Below the pieces are notes generated by a model. It was not told the origin of the DNA, ran no database searches, and saw only the letters and a program-made list of their open reading frames with translations. 64,000 nt of DNA from Paraburkholderia phytofirmans PsJN. Its GTDB lineage: Bacteria > Pseudomonadota > Gammaproteobacteria > Burkholderiales > Burkholderiaceae. The stretch lies in the NCBI RefSeq assembly GCF_000020125.1, contig NC_010681.1, forward strand, positions 3,100,001 to 3,164,000. Direction: 5' to 3'. Within the stretch, counting starts at the first letter, position 1, and every line of letters begins with the position of its first letter. Positions 45,085 to 54,827 of the stretch are shown here, piece after piece. A program made the position numbers and the translations under genes.

Positions 45085-47754
45085 TTACACACTGGAATTT
45101 TCACGAGCGGCGGAAAACTCATCCCAGTGCAACTGGAACGTTGCGCTTTCCTGCTCCGCGGTATTCAGGGCCGGTGAAGTTCCGCGACTATCCGTTCTGA
45201 AAATATGTCCGCCCGATTGCGTAGTGAGCCGGTAGTCCACGCCAGGAAGTGGTTGACCGGTTGGTGAGAGCGTACGGAACATCTGGTCGTTCGCCTGCAC
45301 GTCGGGCAGTCCATCCGCGCTCACCCCCATCGGCTTCGGAGGCAGGTTTTTCACCTCGGCGTTCACCTCGTAGACACCGCCACCCACCTTGATCTTGCCG
45401 TTCTTCAGGCTGATATAGCTGTCGCCACCGTGAAGCATCACTTCTTCCGTTGCCTTGATCGTGATGCGGTTTGCACTTTGGGTAATGTCGAGTTTTGCCA
45501 GCAGATTCAGGTTCTTTCTCAGCGCGGAAATATTGATGTCCTCGGCATACGAAATAATGCGGATGCCAAACTGGTAGGCGAACAGCCTGACCGCATTGCG
45601 TGCTGCGGCGAACAGGCTGCCTCCTGTGCTGATGCTCGTATGCTTGCCGCTCGTCAAGGCGATATTCTTGCCGCCGTGCACATGGGCATTACTGGTCGCG
45701 GTCGCGGCAATGTCGGCGGCGGCGGCAAGCACCAGATGCGGCTTCGATGGGCATCCCAGCCCATCGTGGCCGGCGTCACCAATTTCCGTCCCCAACGCCT
45801 TCAGAGACTGACCCAGGGCGCTACGATCCTGCGACACTTGCGCACCCGCCTGAACAGCCGCTGCCGCCAGCACGTCATGCTGCTCCGCTGCCTCGACCAG
45901 ACGCTGCACCGTCTCACCGCGATCCAGCGCCGGCGCCCGCGCACCGCTGCGGGATTCGGTGGTAATTAGCAGGCTCCCGTTCGCCCGCGCAACGCCGTGC
46001 GCATCGGTGGCCAGTTCAAATCCCTCGCCACGTGCTTCGCTACGCCCCTTGCGCCGGTCAATGCGCGTATTGCTGCCGACTACCAGGCGCGACTGCGCGT
46101 GGTCGCTCGCCACCTGTACCTGGAGCTTGCCAGGTGTGTCGTCCGTGACGACGCTGTTCGTCGCCGGCCCCTCCAGGTCCTCGCTCAGCCAGCCCGAAAG
46201 CGCCTGGTTGGCGGGCAGCGGCCAAGGCGGCTCGTGGAACTGGTTCACGTGCCGGCCCGCAATATAGGGCTTGTCCGGGTCGTTATCGTGATAGCCGATG
46301 ACGACCTCGTGGCCAACCCGCGGGATATAGATCGCGCCGTAGCTCGCGCCCTGCCACGGCGAGGAGACCCGCACCCAGCAACTTGAATCCTGGTCCTGCT
46401 TGCCCTCGCGGTCCCAAGGAAACGAGACTTTCGCCCGACCATACTTGTCAGTCCAGATTTTTGACGAGGAATAGCCTGTCACGACCGCTACCTCGCCTTG
46501 CGAGCGCGGCTTCTTCGCCTTCTGCGGTGTACGGAAATACGTGCTGGCGGGTTGCACCGTAAATTGCGTATCGCAGGTGTAGTTGCGTTGCAGTGCGCCC
46601 TGGTTCGACACCGTATCGTTGTTGACGATCTCGATCTTCGTGGAGACGACGAGGTATTCGCCATCGCCCGGTGCGAGCGGATAGCCTTCCAGGTGGAACG
46701 TGTGGCCTACCCTCAGCCCGCGCATGTTGCCGCGCCCCTTGCCACGCAGGCTCTTTGCACGCTTCGCCTCGAGCCGCACGCGGGCGAGATGTTCACCCTC
46801 GAAATCGACTTCATTGGGCTGCGCCGCGGTTCCCATCGCGCCCGCCAGCGGCTGAGAGTAATCCCCCCAGGCATAGTGCTCGATATTGTCATTCGCGCGC
46901 TCGCGGTAGTCCGAATCCTTCGCGGCCAGGTCCGCACGCGACTGCGTATAGTCGTAGTCGGTCACGCTCACCTTGCCCGTGGTCAGGGCGCGCGCAATCT
47001 CGAACTGGTGAATATGTTCCTCGTCGATGCGCTGGCCACCGCGCTCCAGATAACGCAGCGTTTCGTATGCGGGGCCGTGCTTTCTGTATGCGCTGGTGGA
47101 ATCGCACAGGACCAGTCTCAAACCCTCGTAAAAGAACGTGATGCCCCATTCCTGCCATAGCCGATTCAGATAGCCCCAGTCTGACTCCCAGTACATCCGC
47201 TGGTAGTCGCGTTTCGGATATTGCCGCCCAAATCCAAGACCCGACAGGCGCAGTTCGTAGGGGAATGGATACTTCTTCAGGATCAGTTCGGATATTTCCT
47301 TGACGGTCTTGTCTTGGAAGAGTCTTGAATCCTGGTTCAAGGTCGCGAGCCACAGCCACGGGCGAATCCGCAACCGGTAGAACGCCCGCCGCGTATCGGC
47401 CCCAACGCACTGCGCCGAGACGATCAGGCCGGTGATCTCGCGTACATCCGCGCCAACGTTCACCAACGGGGCCGTGCCATTTCGACCGACCTGCCAGGTG
47501 CCGCTTCCTTCAATAGCAATCCTGACCGTCACTTGCCTGCCGACGAGCTCATCCACTTTGACCAGCGCCTGCGCCTCATGCACGCTCAGACTGGCATGCT
47601 CCTTCGTCGCAACTTCGACCGTGTAGTCGTAGAGTTTGCCGAGCTTTTCGGTGCCCTTCACGCGCGACACCGTAAAAAGGCATTCGGCCTGCCACTTCGG
47701 CAGGCCCGCGCTGACAATCTCCAGCGTGCGGGACGGGTCAATCCATGATGACAT
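45085..47754 (-). CDS. vgrG: Type VI secretion spike protein VgrG with a C-terminal extension
   Basis: 889 residues. Residues 1-400 are the gp27-like domain (CLFTVSRVKGTEKLGKLYDY; YWESDWGYLNRLWQEWGITF). Residues 440-560 are the gp5-like OB fold and beta-helix base with the hallmark DKYGRAKVSFPWDREGKQDQ, SCWVRVSSPWQGASYGAIYI and PRVGHEVVIGYHDNDPDKPY. A DUF2345-type beta region follows (GKNIALTSGKHTSISTGGSL; LHGGDSYISLKNGKIKVGG), and the last 75 residues (SPTGQPLPGVDYRLTTQSGG) look like a transthyretin-like adaptor that loads an effector or PAAR partner. It lies 31 bases after tssF. Confidence 0.95.
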   Translation of the reverse strand: MSSWIDPSRTLEIVSAGLPKWQAECLFTVSRVKGTEKLGKLYDYTVEVATKEHASLSVHEAQALVKVDELVGRQVTVRIAIEGSGTWQVGRNGTAPLVNVGADVREITGLIVSAQCVGADTRRAFYRLRIRPWLWLATLNQDSRLFQDKTVKEISELILKKYPFPYELRLSGLGFGRQYPKRDYQRMYWESDWGYLNRLWQEWGITFFYEGLRLVLCDSTSAYRKHGPAYETLRYLERGGQRIDEEHIHQFEIARALTTGKVSVTDYDYTQSRADLAAKDSDYRERANDNIEHYAWGDYSQPLAGAMGTAAQPNEVDFEGEHLARVRLEAKRAKSLRGKGRGNMRGLRVGHTFHLEGYPLAPGDGEYLVVSTKIEIVNNDTVSNQGALQRNYTCDTQFTVQPASTYFRTPQKAKKPRSQGEVAVVTGYSSSKIWTDKYGRAKVSFPWDREGKQDQDSSCWVRVSSPWQGASYGAIYIPRVGHEVVIGYHDNDPDKPYIAGRHVNQFHEPPWPLPANQALSGWLSEDLEGPATNSVVTDDTPGKLQVQVASDHAQSRLVVGSNTRIDRRKGRSEARGEGFELATDAHGVARANGSLLITTESRSGARAPALDRGETVQRLVEAAEQHDVLAAAAVQAGAQVSQDRSALGQSLKALGTEIGDAGHDGLGCPSKPHLVLAAAADIAATATSNAHVHGGKNIALTSGKHTSISTGGSLFAAARNAVRLFAYQFGIRIISYAEDINISALRKNLNLLAKLDITQSANRITIKATEEVMLHGGDSYISLKNGKIKVGGGVYEVNAEVKNLPPKPMGVSADGLPDVQANDQMFRTLSPTGQPLPGVDYRLTTQSGGHIFRTDSRGTSPALNTAEQESATFQLHWDEFSAARENSSV

Positions 47755-47785
47755 GCGTGTCTCCGTGTTGAATCAGGGAAGATAG

Positions 47786-49714
47786 TCAGAACACGCCGCG
47801 CGTGCCCCGTCGCGGTGGCCAGCTCGCGATGCGGCCACGCTGCTTTGAATACAGCACGGTGGTCGTGAACGAGTGCGTGGAGACATGCCGCGCGACGTAG
47901 TGCTCCAGCACCAGCGCGAGGGTGTAGGGGCTCACGCCATCGAAACCGCTTTCATCGAAGGTGAAGCAGCACTCAATGCAGCGTCCGAAAACGAATGGGC
48001 CGTCGCCCGGCAACTTACGGTTGACCGGCGTCGCCGTGGCGCTCAACAGGCACTCGACTTGCCGCGCCAGAACACCCGCATCCGGCGTCACATAGAGCCG
48101 CAGGCGGCGACGTACTCCGTCGCCGGAATGTGGCTCGATGTCGTGATCGCCGCATCGGTCGTCGAACATTCCATAATTGAGATTTAACTGGCTCATCAGT
48201 TGCCAGGCGAGATCGTGGCGGGCGAGGGGCGACTTCGGCGCTGACGGTGCACGCACCAGTCCCACGCTGGCCACCGGCTTCGATCCGTCGAGCGTGAGGT
48301 CGTCCCGGCCATTGCAGTCGAGCAGCGAGGGCAGGTCGCGGTTGGTGAGCCACGCATCGAGCGACAGGGAACGGATGCGGCTTTCATTGGACCGGCCCTC
48401 GCCATTCACGAGCGAGATGAACGTCTGCGTTTCGGTGAAGGGGCGGCGTGTGCCGTACTGCCGCTCGCTGCCCGTGTTTCGGCACAACTCGCGGCGCAGA
48501 GAGAAGTAATGTCCTGCGCTGGCGTCGCGCTCTTCAAACGATCCGTCCCAAGGCTTGAACCGCACGTCATCGCTGTCGTCCTCCGAAACCTGGCCATGCG
48601 CGACATCGACCGATCGCAGATCGAAGTCGGCAGGCGCGTCCGGCACCGGCACAAGCCGCTGGGGAGCGCTATCCTCCGGGTCGATTTCGAGATGCTTCGT
48701 GCGCCAGGGAAACAGGTTGATGACGGGTGTGCAAAAGAGCGCAACATGTGACGCATCCACCGCGTCTAGCAGCGCCCCGGGCGCGCGGTTGAGCAGGATG
48801 ACGATTTCGATGGCATTCCCCTCGACTGCCCTCAGGCCCTGCGCCAGCCCCGTCAGCGCAAAAAACCAGAAGCGCGCCGGACACGCGAAGTATTCCTGCA
48901 CGAGACCATGTCCGTGCAGGCTGCGCGGCACGTCGGGCAGCACCGCCTGCTGCGGGTCAAGTCCCTCGTGAACGACCGCACCACGCGTCACTCCGTACAG
49001 CCGTCCCTCCGTGAACCGACCTGGCGCCGCCATGACGGTAGCGACGCTCGAAGTGTGGAGCAGTTCGAACAGGTGCGATGCGGTGCGCTCATCGCCGGTG
49101 AGATACACCGGGAGCCGCGCCAGCTCCCCGAGACTGGCAATTGAGGTACCGTTGGTCGTTTCCAGCGTGAGGCGCAACGCGCCATGCACCGGCTGGCCGT
49201 CCGGCACGTAGAAGTCAAGGGAGGGTATGTCGGATGGAACCAGCGTGACCCGCGCAAGATTGATTCGCAGCGGATAGACTGTCACGTCCTGGCTGCTGCG
49301 GAACACGCACGGTGTTTTCTCCCCCTCAGGCGGGCGTGATGTAAAGGCCGTGCCGCGCGGAATAAGAAATCCCTGGCCGAGGTGGCCGCTTTCGTGACCC
49401 GGGTACAGGCGGGCCACGCTGATAGACGGAGTCTGCCGGACATAGTTCGGATAAACCGTCTCCAGCAGCGGCTGCATCAGTTCGGGAAACGCCGTATCAA
49501 GGCGCATCCGCATGCGTGCGGTCACGAACGACGACGCCTGGAGCAACCGCTCGACGTAGGGATCAGCCGTCTCGCCTGCATGCATGCCGAGGCGCTTTGC
49601 CACCTTTGGATGCTGTTCCGCGAACTCCTGCGCCAGTTCCCGCATATAGAGCAGTTCGCCCGTGTAGTAGTCGAGCAGTTCCGGGTCTGTAAGAGATCGA
49701 TGCGGCTTGGTCAT
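47786..49714 (-). CDS. tssF: Type VI secretion baseplate protein TssF
   Basis: 642 residues of the TssF/ImpG/VasA family, wedge component of the T6SS baseplate. The family start is clear: ELLDYYTGELLYMRELAQEF then HPKVAKRLGMHAGETADPYV and RLLQASSFVTARMRMRLDTA, followed by ELMQPLLETVYPNYVRQTPS. SVARLYPGHESGHLGQGFLI and FACPARFWFFALTGLAQGLR lie further on. In complete clusters tssF is followed by tssG and tssH; here it is followed directly by vgrG, and no other T6SS core gene is in the window. It is either an orphan or a deletion product. Confidence 0.93.
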   Translation of the reverse strand: MTKPHRSLTDPELLDYYTGELLYMRELAQEFAEQHPKVAKRLGMHAGETADPYVERLLQASSFVTARMRMRLDTAFPELMQPLLETVYPNYVRQTPSISVARLYPGHESGHLGQGFLIPRGTAFTSRPPEGEKTPCVFRSSQDVTVYPLRINLARVTLVPSDIPSLDFYVPDGQPVHGALRLTLETTNGTSIASLGELARLPVYLTGDERTASHLFELLHTSSVATVMAAPGRFTEGRLYGVTRGAVVHEGLDPQQAVLPDVPRSLHGHGLVQEYFACPARFWFFALTGLAQGLRAVEGNAIEIVILLNRAPGALLDAVDASHVALFCTPVINLFPWRTKHLEIDPEDSAPQRLVPVPDAPADFDLRSVDVAHGQVSEDDSDDVRFKPWDGSFEERDASAGHYFSLRRELCRNTGSERQYGTRRPFTETQTFISLVNGEGRSNESRIRSLSLDAWLTNRDLPSLLDCNGRDDLTLDGSKPVASVGLVRAPSAPKSPLARHDLAWQLMSQLNLNYGMFDDRCGDHDIEPHSGDGVRRRLRLYVTPDAGVLARQVECLLSATATPVNRKLPGDGPFVFGRCIECCFTFDESGFDGVSPYTLALVLEHYVARHVSTHSFTTTVLYSKQRGRIASWPPRRGTRGVF

Positions 49715-50229
49715 GTCTTTCGTACTTTTTCCATCGGGGTTGCGCGCGCAATATTTAGCTATCCATATTTAACATCCGATCAGGCTGGGCGCAATTTTTG
49801 AGATCGGCGTGAGGAAACACCACGACACGCCTGCCCGTATTTCGTATCGATGGAGCCTGGTCTCTAAAGACGGATATCCGACGACGCTGTCAGTCAGCGG
49901 CGAAATTGTCGTGGAAATTTCTGCGACTGATAGGGATGTGCGGCTCCCCAATCGCGATAAGACCAAGATGGGCCCCGCTACCATTCTCGGCACGGCGATA
50001 GCGAAGCGCGATCTTGCAGCTTTGACCGACCTCCCCCATCAAGCTCACGGCAAGCATGCCGTCAATGGTGAATACCAAAACGAAAACGCAGATTAGTCGG
50101 CGAGCTATTTATGCATCGAATTGCCGACGCTGCCACTAACAGTAATGATTAAGCGTTCTGGCGGATCGGCAGTTGCAAATACTGCTCTCCAACGAGCCGC
50201 GACTCATTAAAAAAGCGGGGGATATAAGA
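49715..50229. other. Region between tssF and the decayed lipoprotein gene, no recognised gene
   Basis: 515 bases, less GC-rich than the surroundings. Short open frames of 62 to 95 codons occur on both strands (for example 49809-50096 plus, 49769-49993 and 49890-50078 minus), but none has a good ribosome site, and I recognise none. The upstream control region of tssF should lie here. Several frames overlap as if a longer gene had decayed. Confidence 0.5.
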
Positions 50230-51039
50230 GTGCAAAATCTGTTGCGTGGGGCTTTGTTTGTCGCGACCGCTGTCGTGTTGAGCGCCTGTGGCGACCGCTC
50301 CGGCACAGCGTCTGAAAGTGCCGACATGGCGCCGTGACAACCACGTTGGCGCCAGGCGCCAGCCGGAGCATAACGGCAAAAGCTTCAGTCCAGGTTCCGG
50401 CCGGCACGATCGTGAGTTCGCCGAATGGCACCGTGATAACAATCAGCGGAACGTCGCATACCGTCTACACGCAGATTGGCGCGCAAGTCGCAGTACCCGC
50501 GAATGCAACGGGTCCTGCAACGAATATCGTCACCACCACACAGTCGTCGGCCAATGGCCTTTCAGCATCGGCCCTGAGCGTCGTCAGCCTGGCAGGAGCA
50601 ACCGGATCGTGAAGTTTGGCCTGGCCCACAACACGTGGGCGGTTCTTGCCGGCGGCGGTGCGAGCGGAAATGTCGACGGGAACGGCAGCGCCGCGACATT
50701 TTCCCTCAGCGGCGGGCCGATCTTGCAATCGACAGCAGCGGTTATCTCTACATAAGAAGTCTCGACACGGTCCGCAAGACTTCCCCCGACGGCGTCGTGA
50801 CGACGCTGGCGACCGGACTAACGACTGCCAGCAATGCAATCGCGGTCGACAAACAAGGAAACGTCTACACCGCCGGTTCGCGAGTCATTTATCGGCGTCC
50901 CGCGAATGGCAGCATCGCGTCCTACCCATTCACCGCCACGTCCGACTTCATTACGTCCATGACCAGGGACAGCGCCGGAAATCTGTTCGTCGGCACACGC
51001 GGGGTTGGTGCGCAGATTTTGAAGATCACATTCTTATAG
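50230..51039 (+). pseudogene. Frameshifted NHL-repeat lipoprotein gene
   Basis: Four pieces in three frames form one recognisable gene. From GTG 50230: a lipoprotein signal (LFVATAVVLSACGDRSG) that stops at 50337. From 50334 in the next frame: VPAGTIVSSPNGTVITISGT and so on to 50614. Then, in the third frame, NTWAVLAGGGASGNVDGNGS. Finally, from about 50720: LAIDSSGYLYIRSLDTVRKT, SPDGVVTTLATG and VDKQGNVYTAGSRVIYRRPA to 51039. 'LAGxGxxGxxDGxGSAAxF ... LAIDSSGxLYxxxxxTVRKxSPDGVVTTLA' is the NHL beta-propeller repeat. At least three frameshifts inactivate it. Confidence 0.75.
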
Positions 51040-51088
51040 CCCCGAAGAGAGCGACCGCGGCAGCAAAGACGCCGCACGCGGCCTTCCC

Positions 51089-52762
51089 TCACAGCCGGAA
51101 TTTCCCCACCATCACCTTCAACCCCCGCGCCTGATCATCCAACGACCTGGCAGCAGCGGTAGCCTCCTCCACCAACGCAGCATTCTGCTGCGTCCCAGAA
51201 TCCATCTGCGTCACGGCAAGATTTATCTCCTCGATCCCGGCGCTCTGCTCGGAGGAAGCCGCAGAAATCTCCCCCATGATGTCGGTCACGCGCTTCACCG
51301 CCTTGACCACTTCATCCATGGTCTGCCCAGCGTCCTGAGCCAGGGTCGAGCCATTGCTGACACGCTCCACCGACGTGCTGATCAACCCCTTGATCTCTTT
51401 CGCGGCAGCGGCACTACGCTGAGCCAGATTGCGCACCTCGGCAGCCACCACCGAAAAACCGCGCCCTTCCTCGCCCGCCCGCGCAGCCTCGACCGCCGCG
51501 TTCAGCGCCAGAATATTGGTCTGAAACGCAATCCCTTCAATCACGCCGATGATGTCGCCGATACTGCGCGCGCTATCGTTGATCTCGTTCATCGTCGCGA
51601 CCACGCGGCTCACCACGGCACCGCCCTTCTCCGCGATTTCCGACGCGTTGTTGGCCAGCGTGCTCGCCTGCTTCGCGTTATCGGCGTTCTGGCGAACCGT
51701 CGATGTCAACTGCTCCATGCTGCTCGCGGTGCGTTCGAGCGCCATGGCCTGCTGCTCGGTGCGCTGCGACAGGTCCAGATTGCCCATCGAAATCTCACCC
51801 GACGCCGTCGCAATCGCATCGGCGCTCGACGCAATGTCGGCGACCGTCGTGGCGAGCCCGCTTTGCATGTCCTGCAGCGCGAACAGCATGCTCGACTTGT
51901 CCTTGCGACCCAGCGCGATTTCGACCGACAGATCGCCCGCCGCGATCCGGCTGGCAATTTCCTTTGCATACGCCGGCTCGCCGCCAAGCTGGCCGGCGAG
52001 CCGCCGCACCACCCACTCGCTGATGCCGAACGCGAGCACGATCAGCCCGAGCGTCGCCACCGCGAGCATCACGAACGACGAGTGGTAAATAAAGCCCGAC
52101 GCCTCGATGGTCGCCTTGGCCGCCTTGCCGCGCTGCGCGACGAGTTCATCGACCATTTTTTCAAGCTTGCCGGTTTCGACCAGCAGCGACACATCCTGCG
52201 TGCCGACCTGCCAGTTCATCTGCGAGAGGTCGAGCGGCTGCGCTTTCACGAGCGTCACGAAGTCGCGCAGATGCCCGCTCCACACGGTCACGGCGGCGGC
52301 GAATTTCTTTTGCTGATCGACGGCCTTCGCGTCGGACGTGTCGACGTACTGTTGCAGCGTGCCGAGTTGCGCGGCGAGACCGCTTAAGCCCGCCTCGATG
52401 TCGGTGCCGAGTTCATCGCGCTCCTTCGCGGTGGTAGCGGTGAGCAGCATTTTTTGCGCGCGGCTCGCGCGCAGCATGTGGCCGCGCGCTTCTTCGGCGG
52501 CACGGCTCGCGACATGCCCCTGATCGTAGATCGATTGGGCCGACGCATTCAGACGGCTAATCTGGGTCAGCGAGAACACGCCGATCAGCAGCGTGCCGAC
52601 CAGCAGCACGGCGAAAGCGAGGCGCAACATCGCCTTCACCGACAATCCCTTGAGCCTCACCGCCCGCGAGCGGCTGCTCTGGCCACGCGGCGGCTTGCCC
52701 GCCGCTTCTCCCCCCGGTACGAATCCCGCGCCCGTCTGGCTTCCCAGCGAAACTGCTTTCAT
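51089..52762 (-). CDS. Methyl-accepting chemotaxis protein
   Basis: 557 residues from ATG 52762 (MKAVSLGSQTGAG), preceded by GGGGA. Two membrane helices (MLRLAFAVLLVGTLLIGVFS; SSFVMLAVATLGLIVLAFGI) flank a periplasmic four-helix domain (residues 68-225). A HAMP domain and the cytoplasmic signalling coiled coil follow, with the hairpin tip GIAFQTNILALNAAVEAARA and GEEGRGFSVVAAEVRNLAQR. A QAA methylation-type pattern (TEQQAMALERTASSMEQLTS) is present. It senses a small molecule in the periplasm and signals to CheA. The open frame reaches 52810, but that start has no good ribosome site. The ligand is unknown. Confidence 0.94.
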   Translation of the reverse strand: MKAVSLGSQTGAGFVPGGEAAGKPPRGQSSRSRAVRLKGLSVKAMLRLAFAVLLVGTLLIGVFSLTQISRLNASAQSIYDQGHVASRAAEEARGHMLRASRAQKMLLTATTAKERDELGTDIEAGLSGLAAQLGTLQQYVDTSDAKAVDQQKKFAAAVTVWSGHLRDFVTLVKAQPLDLSQMNWQVGTQDVSLLVETGKLEKMVDELVAQRGKAAKATIEASGFIYHSSFVMLAVATLGLIVLAFGISEWVVRRLAGQLGGEPAYAKEIASRIAAGDLSVEIALGRKDKSSMLFALQDMQSGLATTVADIASSADAIATASGEISMGNLDLSQRTEQQAMALERTASSMEQLTSTVRQNADNAKQASTLANNASEIAEKGGAVVSRVVATMNEINDSARSIGDIIGVIEGIAFQTNILALNAAVEAARAGEEGRGFSVVAAEVRNLAQRSAAAAKEIKGLISTSVERVSNGSTLAQDAGQTMDEVVKAVKRVTDIMGEISAASSEQSAGIEEINLAVTQMDSGTQQNAALVEEATAAARSLDDQARGLKVMVGKFRL

Positions 52763-53301
52763 ATTCCCCGTCCCCACGTTTAGAACTGCCGGAAAGGTCG
52801 GTTCCGGCATTGCTGCTTATCTCTCCGGGTCTACGGCAAGAACGCCGGCGATCTTTAACGTCGCTTGCGAAAATGCCAGCCGCTTGCGCCACGCGTGTCA
52901 CCACGCGTTTTGCCACGGTTCTTGCCACATCTGTCGCCCGGTCCTCGGCGCGCCGCCTCGTAAGCCGCGCGCCCGCGACCGTTTTATACATGGCCAAAAT
53001 TCGGTGGTTGGCATATATCAGACGACTTGCCAGCCATGCGTAGCCGTGGCAACACACCGGTCGCCGGCACCGCCGAGGTGCGCACGGTTCCCCGTTTCGG
53101 CGCACGGTCTCTGGCCCTTATGACCAGAACCTGTCCGATTCACGACAAAACTTGTCCTTACATTTAACTCAGGCCACTTTAAACTTCGACAATTAGTTGA
53201 CGGCGCACGTCGCCGCGTCGAAATGCCGCAGCGCTGGAAACGTCGCCCGAACAGAGCCTCCGGCTACCTCAGATCCACCTTTCTTCTCTCTCATCTAGCG
53301 T
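52763..53301. other. Intergenic region without a recognised gene
   Basis: 539 bases between divergent genes, the chemotaxis receptor and the MFS pump. No open frame with a ribosome site or motif stands out, and I saw no RNA gene. AT-rich stretches near 53140-53200 could hold the promoter of the MFS gene. Confidence 0.55.
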
Positions 53302-54561
53302 ATGGAAACGAGCCTCGATAAAAGCGCCCTCGCCGGCGGAGCTGGAACAGGAACCGGCTCGGCCGCCGCCGCGCAGCCCGCCGCCAAAGCGCAGCGCACG
53401 GTGTACTCCGTGCTCGGCGCGATCAGCTTCTCGCATCTGCTCAACGACATGATCCAATCGTTGATCCTGGCGATCTACCCGATGCTGAAGGACAACTTCT
53501 CGCTGTCGTTCGGTCAGATCGGTCTGATCACGCTGACCTATCAGATCACTGCGTCGCTGCTGCAGCCGCTGGTCGGTAGTTATACGGACAAGCATCCGAA
53601 GCCGTATTCGCTGCCCGTCGGCATGGGCTTCACGCTCGCGGGTCTGCTGCTGATGTCGGTCGCGCCCAGCTTCGGCGTGCTGCTGGTGGCAGCCGCGCTG
53701 GTGGGCTGCGGTTCGTCGGTGTTTCATCCGGAGTCGTCGCGGGTCGCGCGCATGGCGTCGGGCGGCCGGCACGGGCTCGCGCAGTCGCTGTTCCAGGTGG
53801 GCGGCAATGCGGGTTCGTCGCTCGGGCCGCTGCTCGCCGCGTTGATCGTGATTCCGCACGGCCAGCGCAGCATCGCGTGGTTTTCGGTGGCCGCCCTCGT
53901 CGCGATCGTCGTGCTGACGCAGATCGGCCGCTGGTACAAGGCGCATCCGTCGGTGAAGAAAGCGCGCAGCGTCGCCGGTCACGCCACGCTGTCGCGCAAC
54001 AAGGTCATGTTCGCGATGGGCGTGCTGATCCTGCTGGTGTTCTCGAAGTACTTCTATCTCGCCAGCATCAACAGCTACTTCACCTTCTATTTGATCGACA
54101 AGTTCCATCTGCCGGTGCAGGCCGCGCAGGTTCATCTGTTCGTGTTCCTCGCGGCCGTCGCGGCGGGCACGGTGATCGGCGGTCCGATCGGCGACAGGAT
54201 CGGCCGCAAGTATGTGATCTGGGTGTCGATTCTCGGCGTGGCGCCGTTCACGCTGCTGCTGCCGTACGCCAATCTGTTCTGGACCGGCGTGCTGACGGTG
54301 ATCATCGGCGTGGTGCTCGCCTCGGCGTTCTCGGCGATCCTCGTGTATGCGCAGGAACTGATTCCCGGCAAGGTGGGCATGGTCGCGGGCCTGTTCTTCG
54401 GCTTCGCGTTCGGCATGGGCGGGATCGGCGCGGCGGTGCTCGGGCAACTAGCCGATGCCACCAGCATCACGTACGTCTATAAGGTCTGCTCGTTCCTGCC
54501 GCTGATCGGCGTGCTGACGGTGTTCCTGCCCGATGTGGAAGGCAAGCGCGCAAAGGCGTGA
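53302..54561 (+). CDS. MFS transporter, fosmidomycin-resistance (Fsr) type
   Basis: 419 residues with 12 membrane helices. The start of the Fsr family is plain: LGAISFSHLLNDMIQSLILA then IYPMLKDNFSLSFGQIGLIT and PLVGSYTDKHPKPYSLPVGM. VGCGSSVFHPESSRVARMAS and QSLFQVGGNAGSSLGPLLAA are the signature middle motifs. An Ala-rich N-terminal tail precedes the first helix. It probably exports a drug or metabolite; fosmidomycin itself is only the family label. A clear terminator follows. Confidence 0.92.
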   Translation: METSLDKSALAGGAGTGTGSAAAAQPAAKAQRTVYSVLGAISFSHLLNDMIQSLILAIYPMLKDNFSLSFGQIGLITLTYQITASLLQPLVGSYTDKHPKPYSLPVGMGFTLAGLLLMSVAPSFGVLLVAAALVGCGSSVFHPESSRVARMASGGRHGLAQSLFQVGGNAGSSLGPLLAALIVIPHGQRSIAWFSVAALVAIVVLTQIGRWYKAHPSVKKARSVAGHATLSRNKVMFAMGVLILLVFSKYFYLASINSYFTFYLIDKFHLPVQAAQVHLFVFLAAVAAGTVIGGPIGDRIGRKYVIWVSILGVAPFTLLLPYANLFWTGVLTVIIGVVLASAFSAILVYAQELIPGKVGMVAGLFFGFAFGMGGIGAAVLGQLADATSITYVYKVCSFLPLIGVLTVFLPDVEGKRAKA

Positions 54562-54591
54562 CGGCCGGCTGACGGCAACTCTGGTGAGAAG

Positions 54592-54622
54592 AAGGCGCTT
54601 CGGCGCCTTTTTCTTTTTCTTT
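54592..54622 (+). terminator. Terminator after the MFS gene
   Basis: AAGGCGC-TTCG-GCGCCTT, a seven-base-pair stem with a stable TTCG tetraloop, followed by TTTCTTTTTCTTTG. It starts 30 bases past the stop. Confidence 0.88.
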
Positions 54623-54827
54623 GTCTGCAACGGGTGTCCCCGGCAGGCCCGCCGCGGAAGTCATCACCCATCCCGATAGCACGCCGCATCGCTCATGGTG
54701 AACCCGCGTTGTCCGCCGAGCCACGCCTGCTCTATGCTTGTGCGGATACACGCCCTGCTCTCGCGCCGCGCCACACGGCCGCACGACCCGACATCCGTTC
54801 ACTCACGCAGCAGAAGGATCGCCGCAG

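Noticed and set aside
49809..50096. A 95-codon plus-strand frame in the gap upstream of tssF
   Set aside because: It starts at GTG without a ribosome site and matches nothing I recognise; overlapping minus-strand frames look equally weak.
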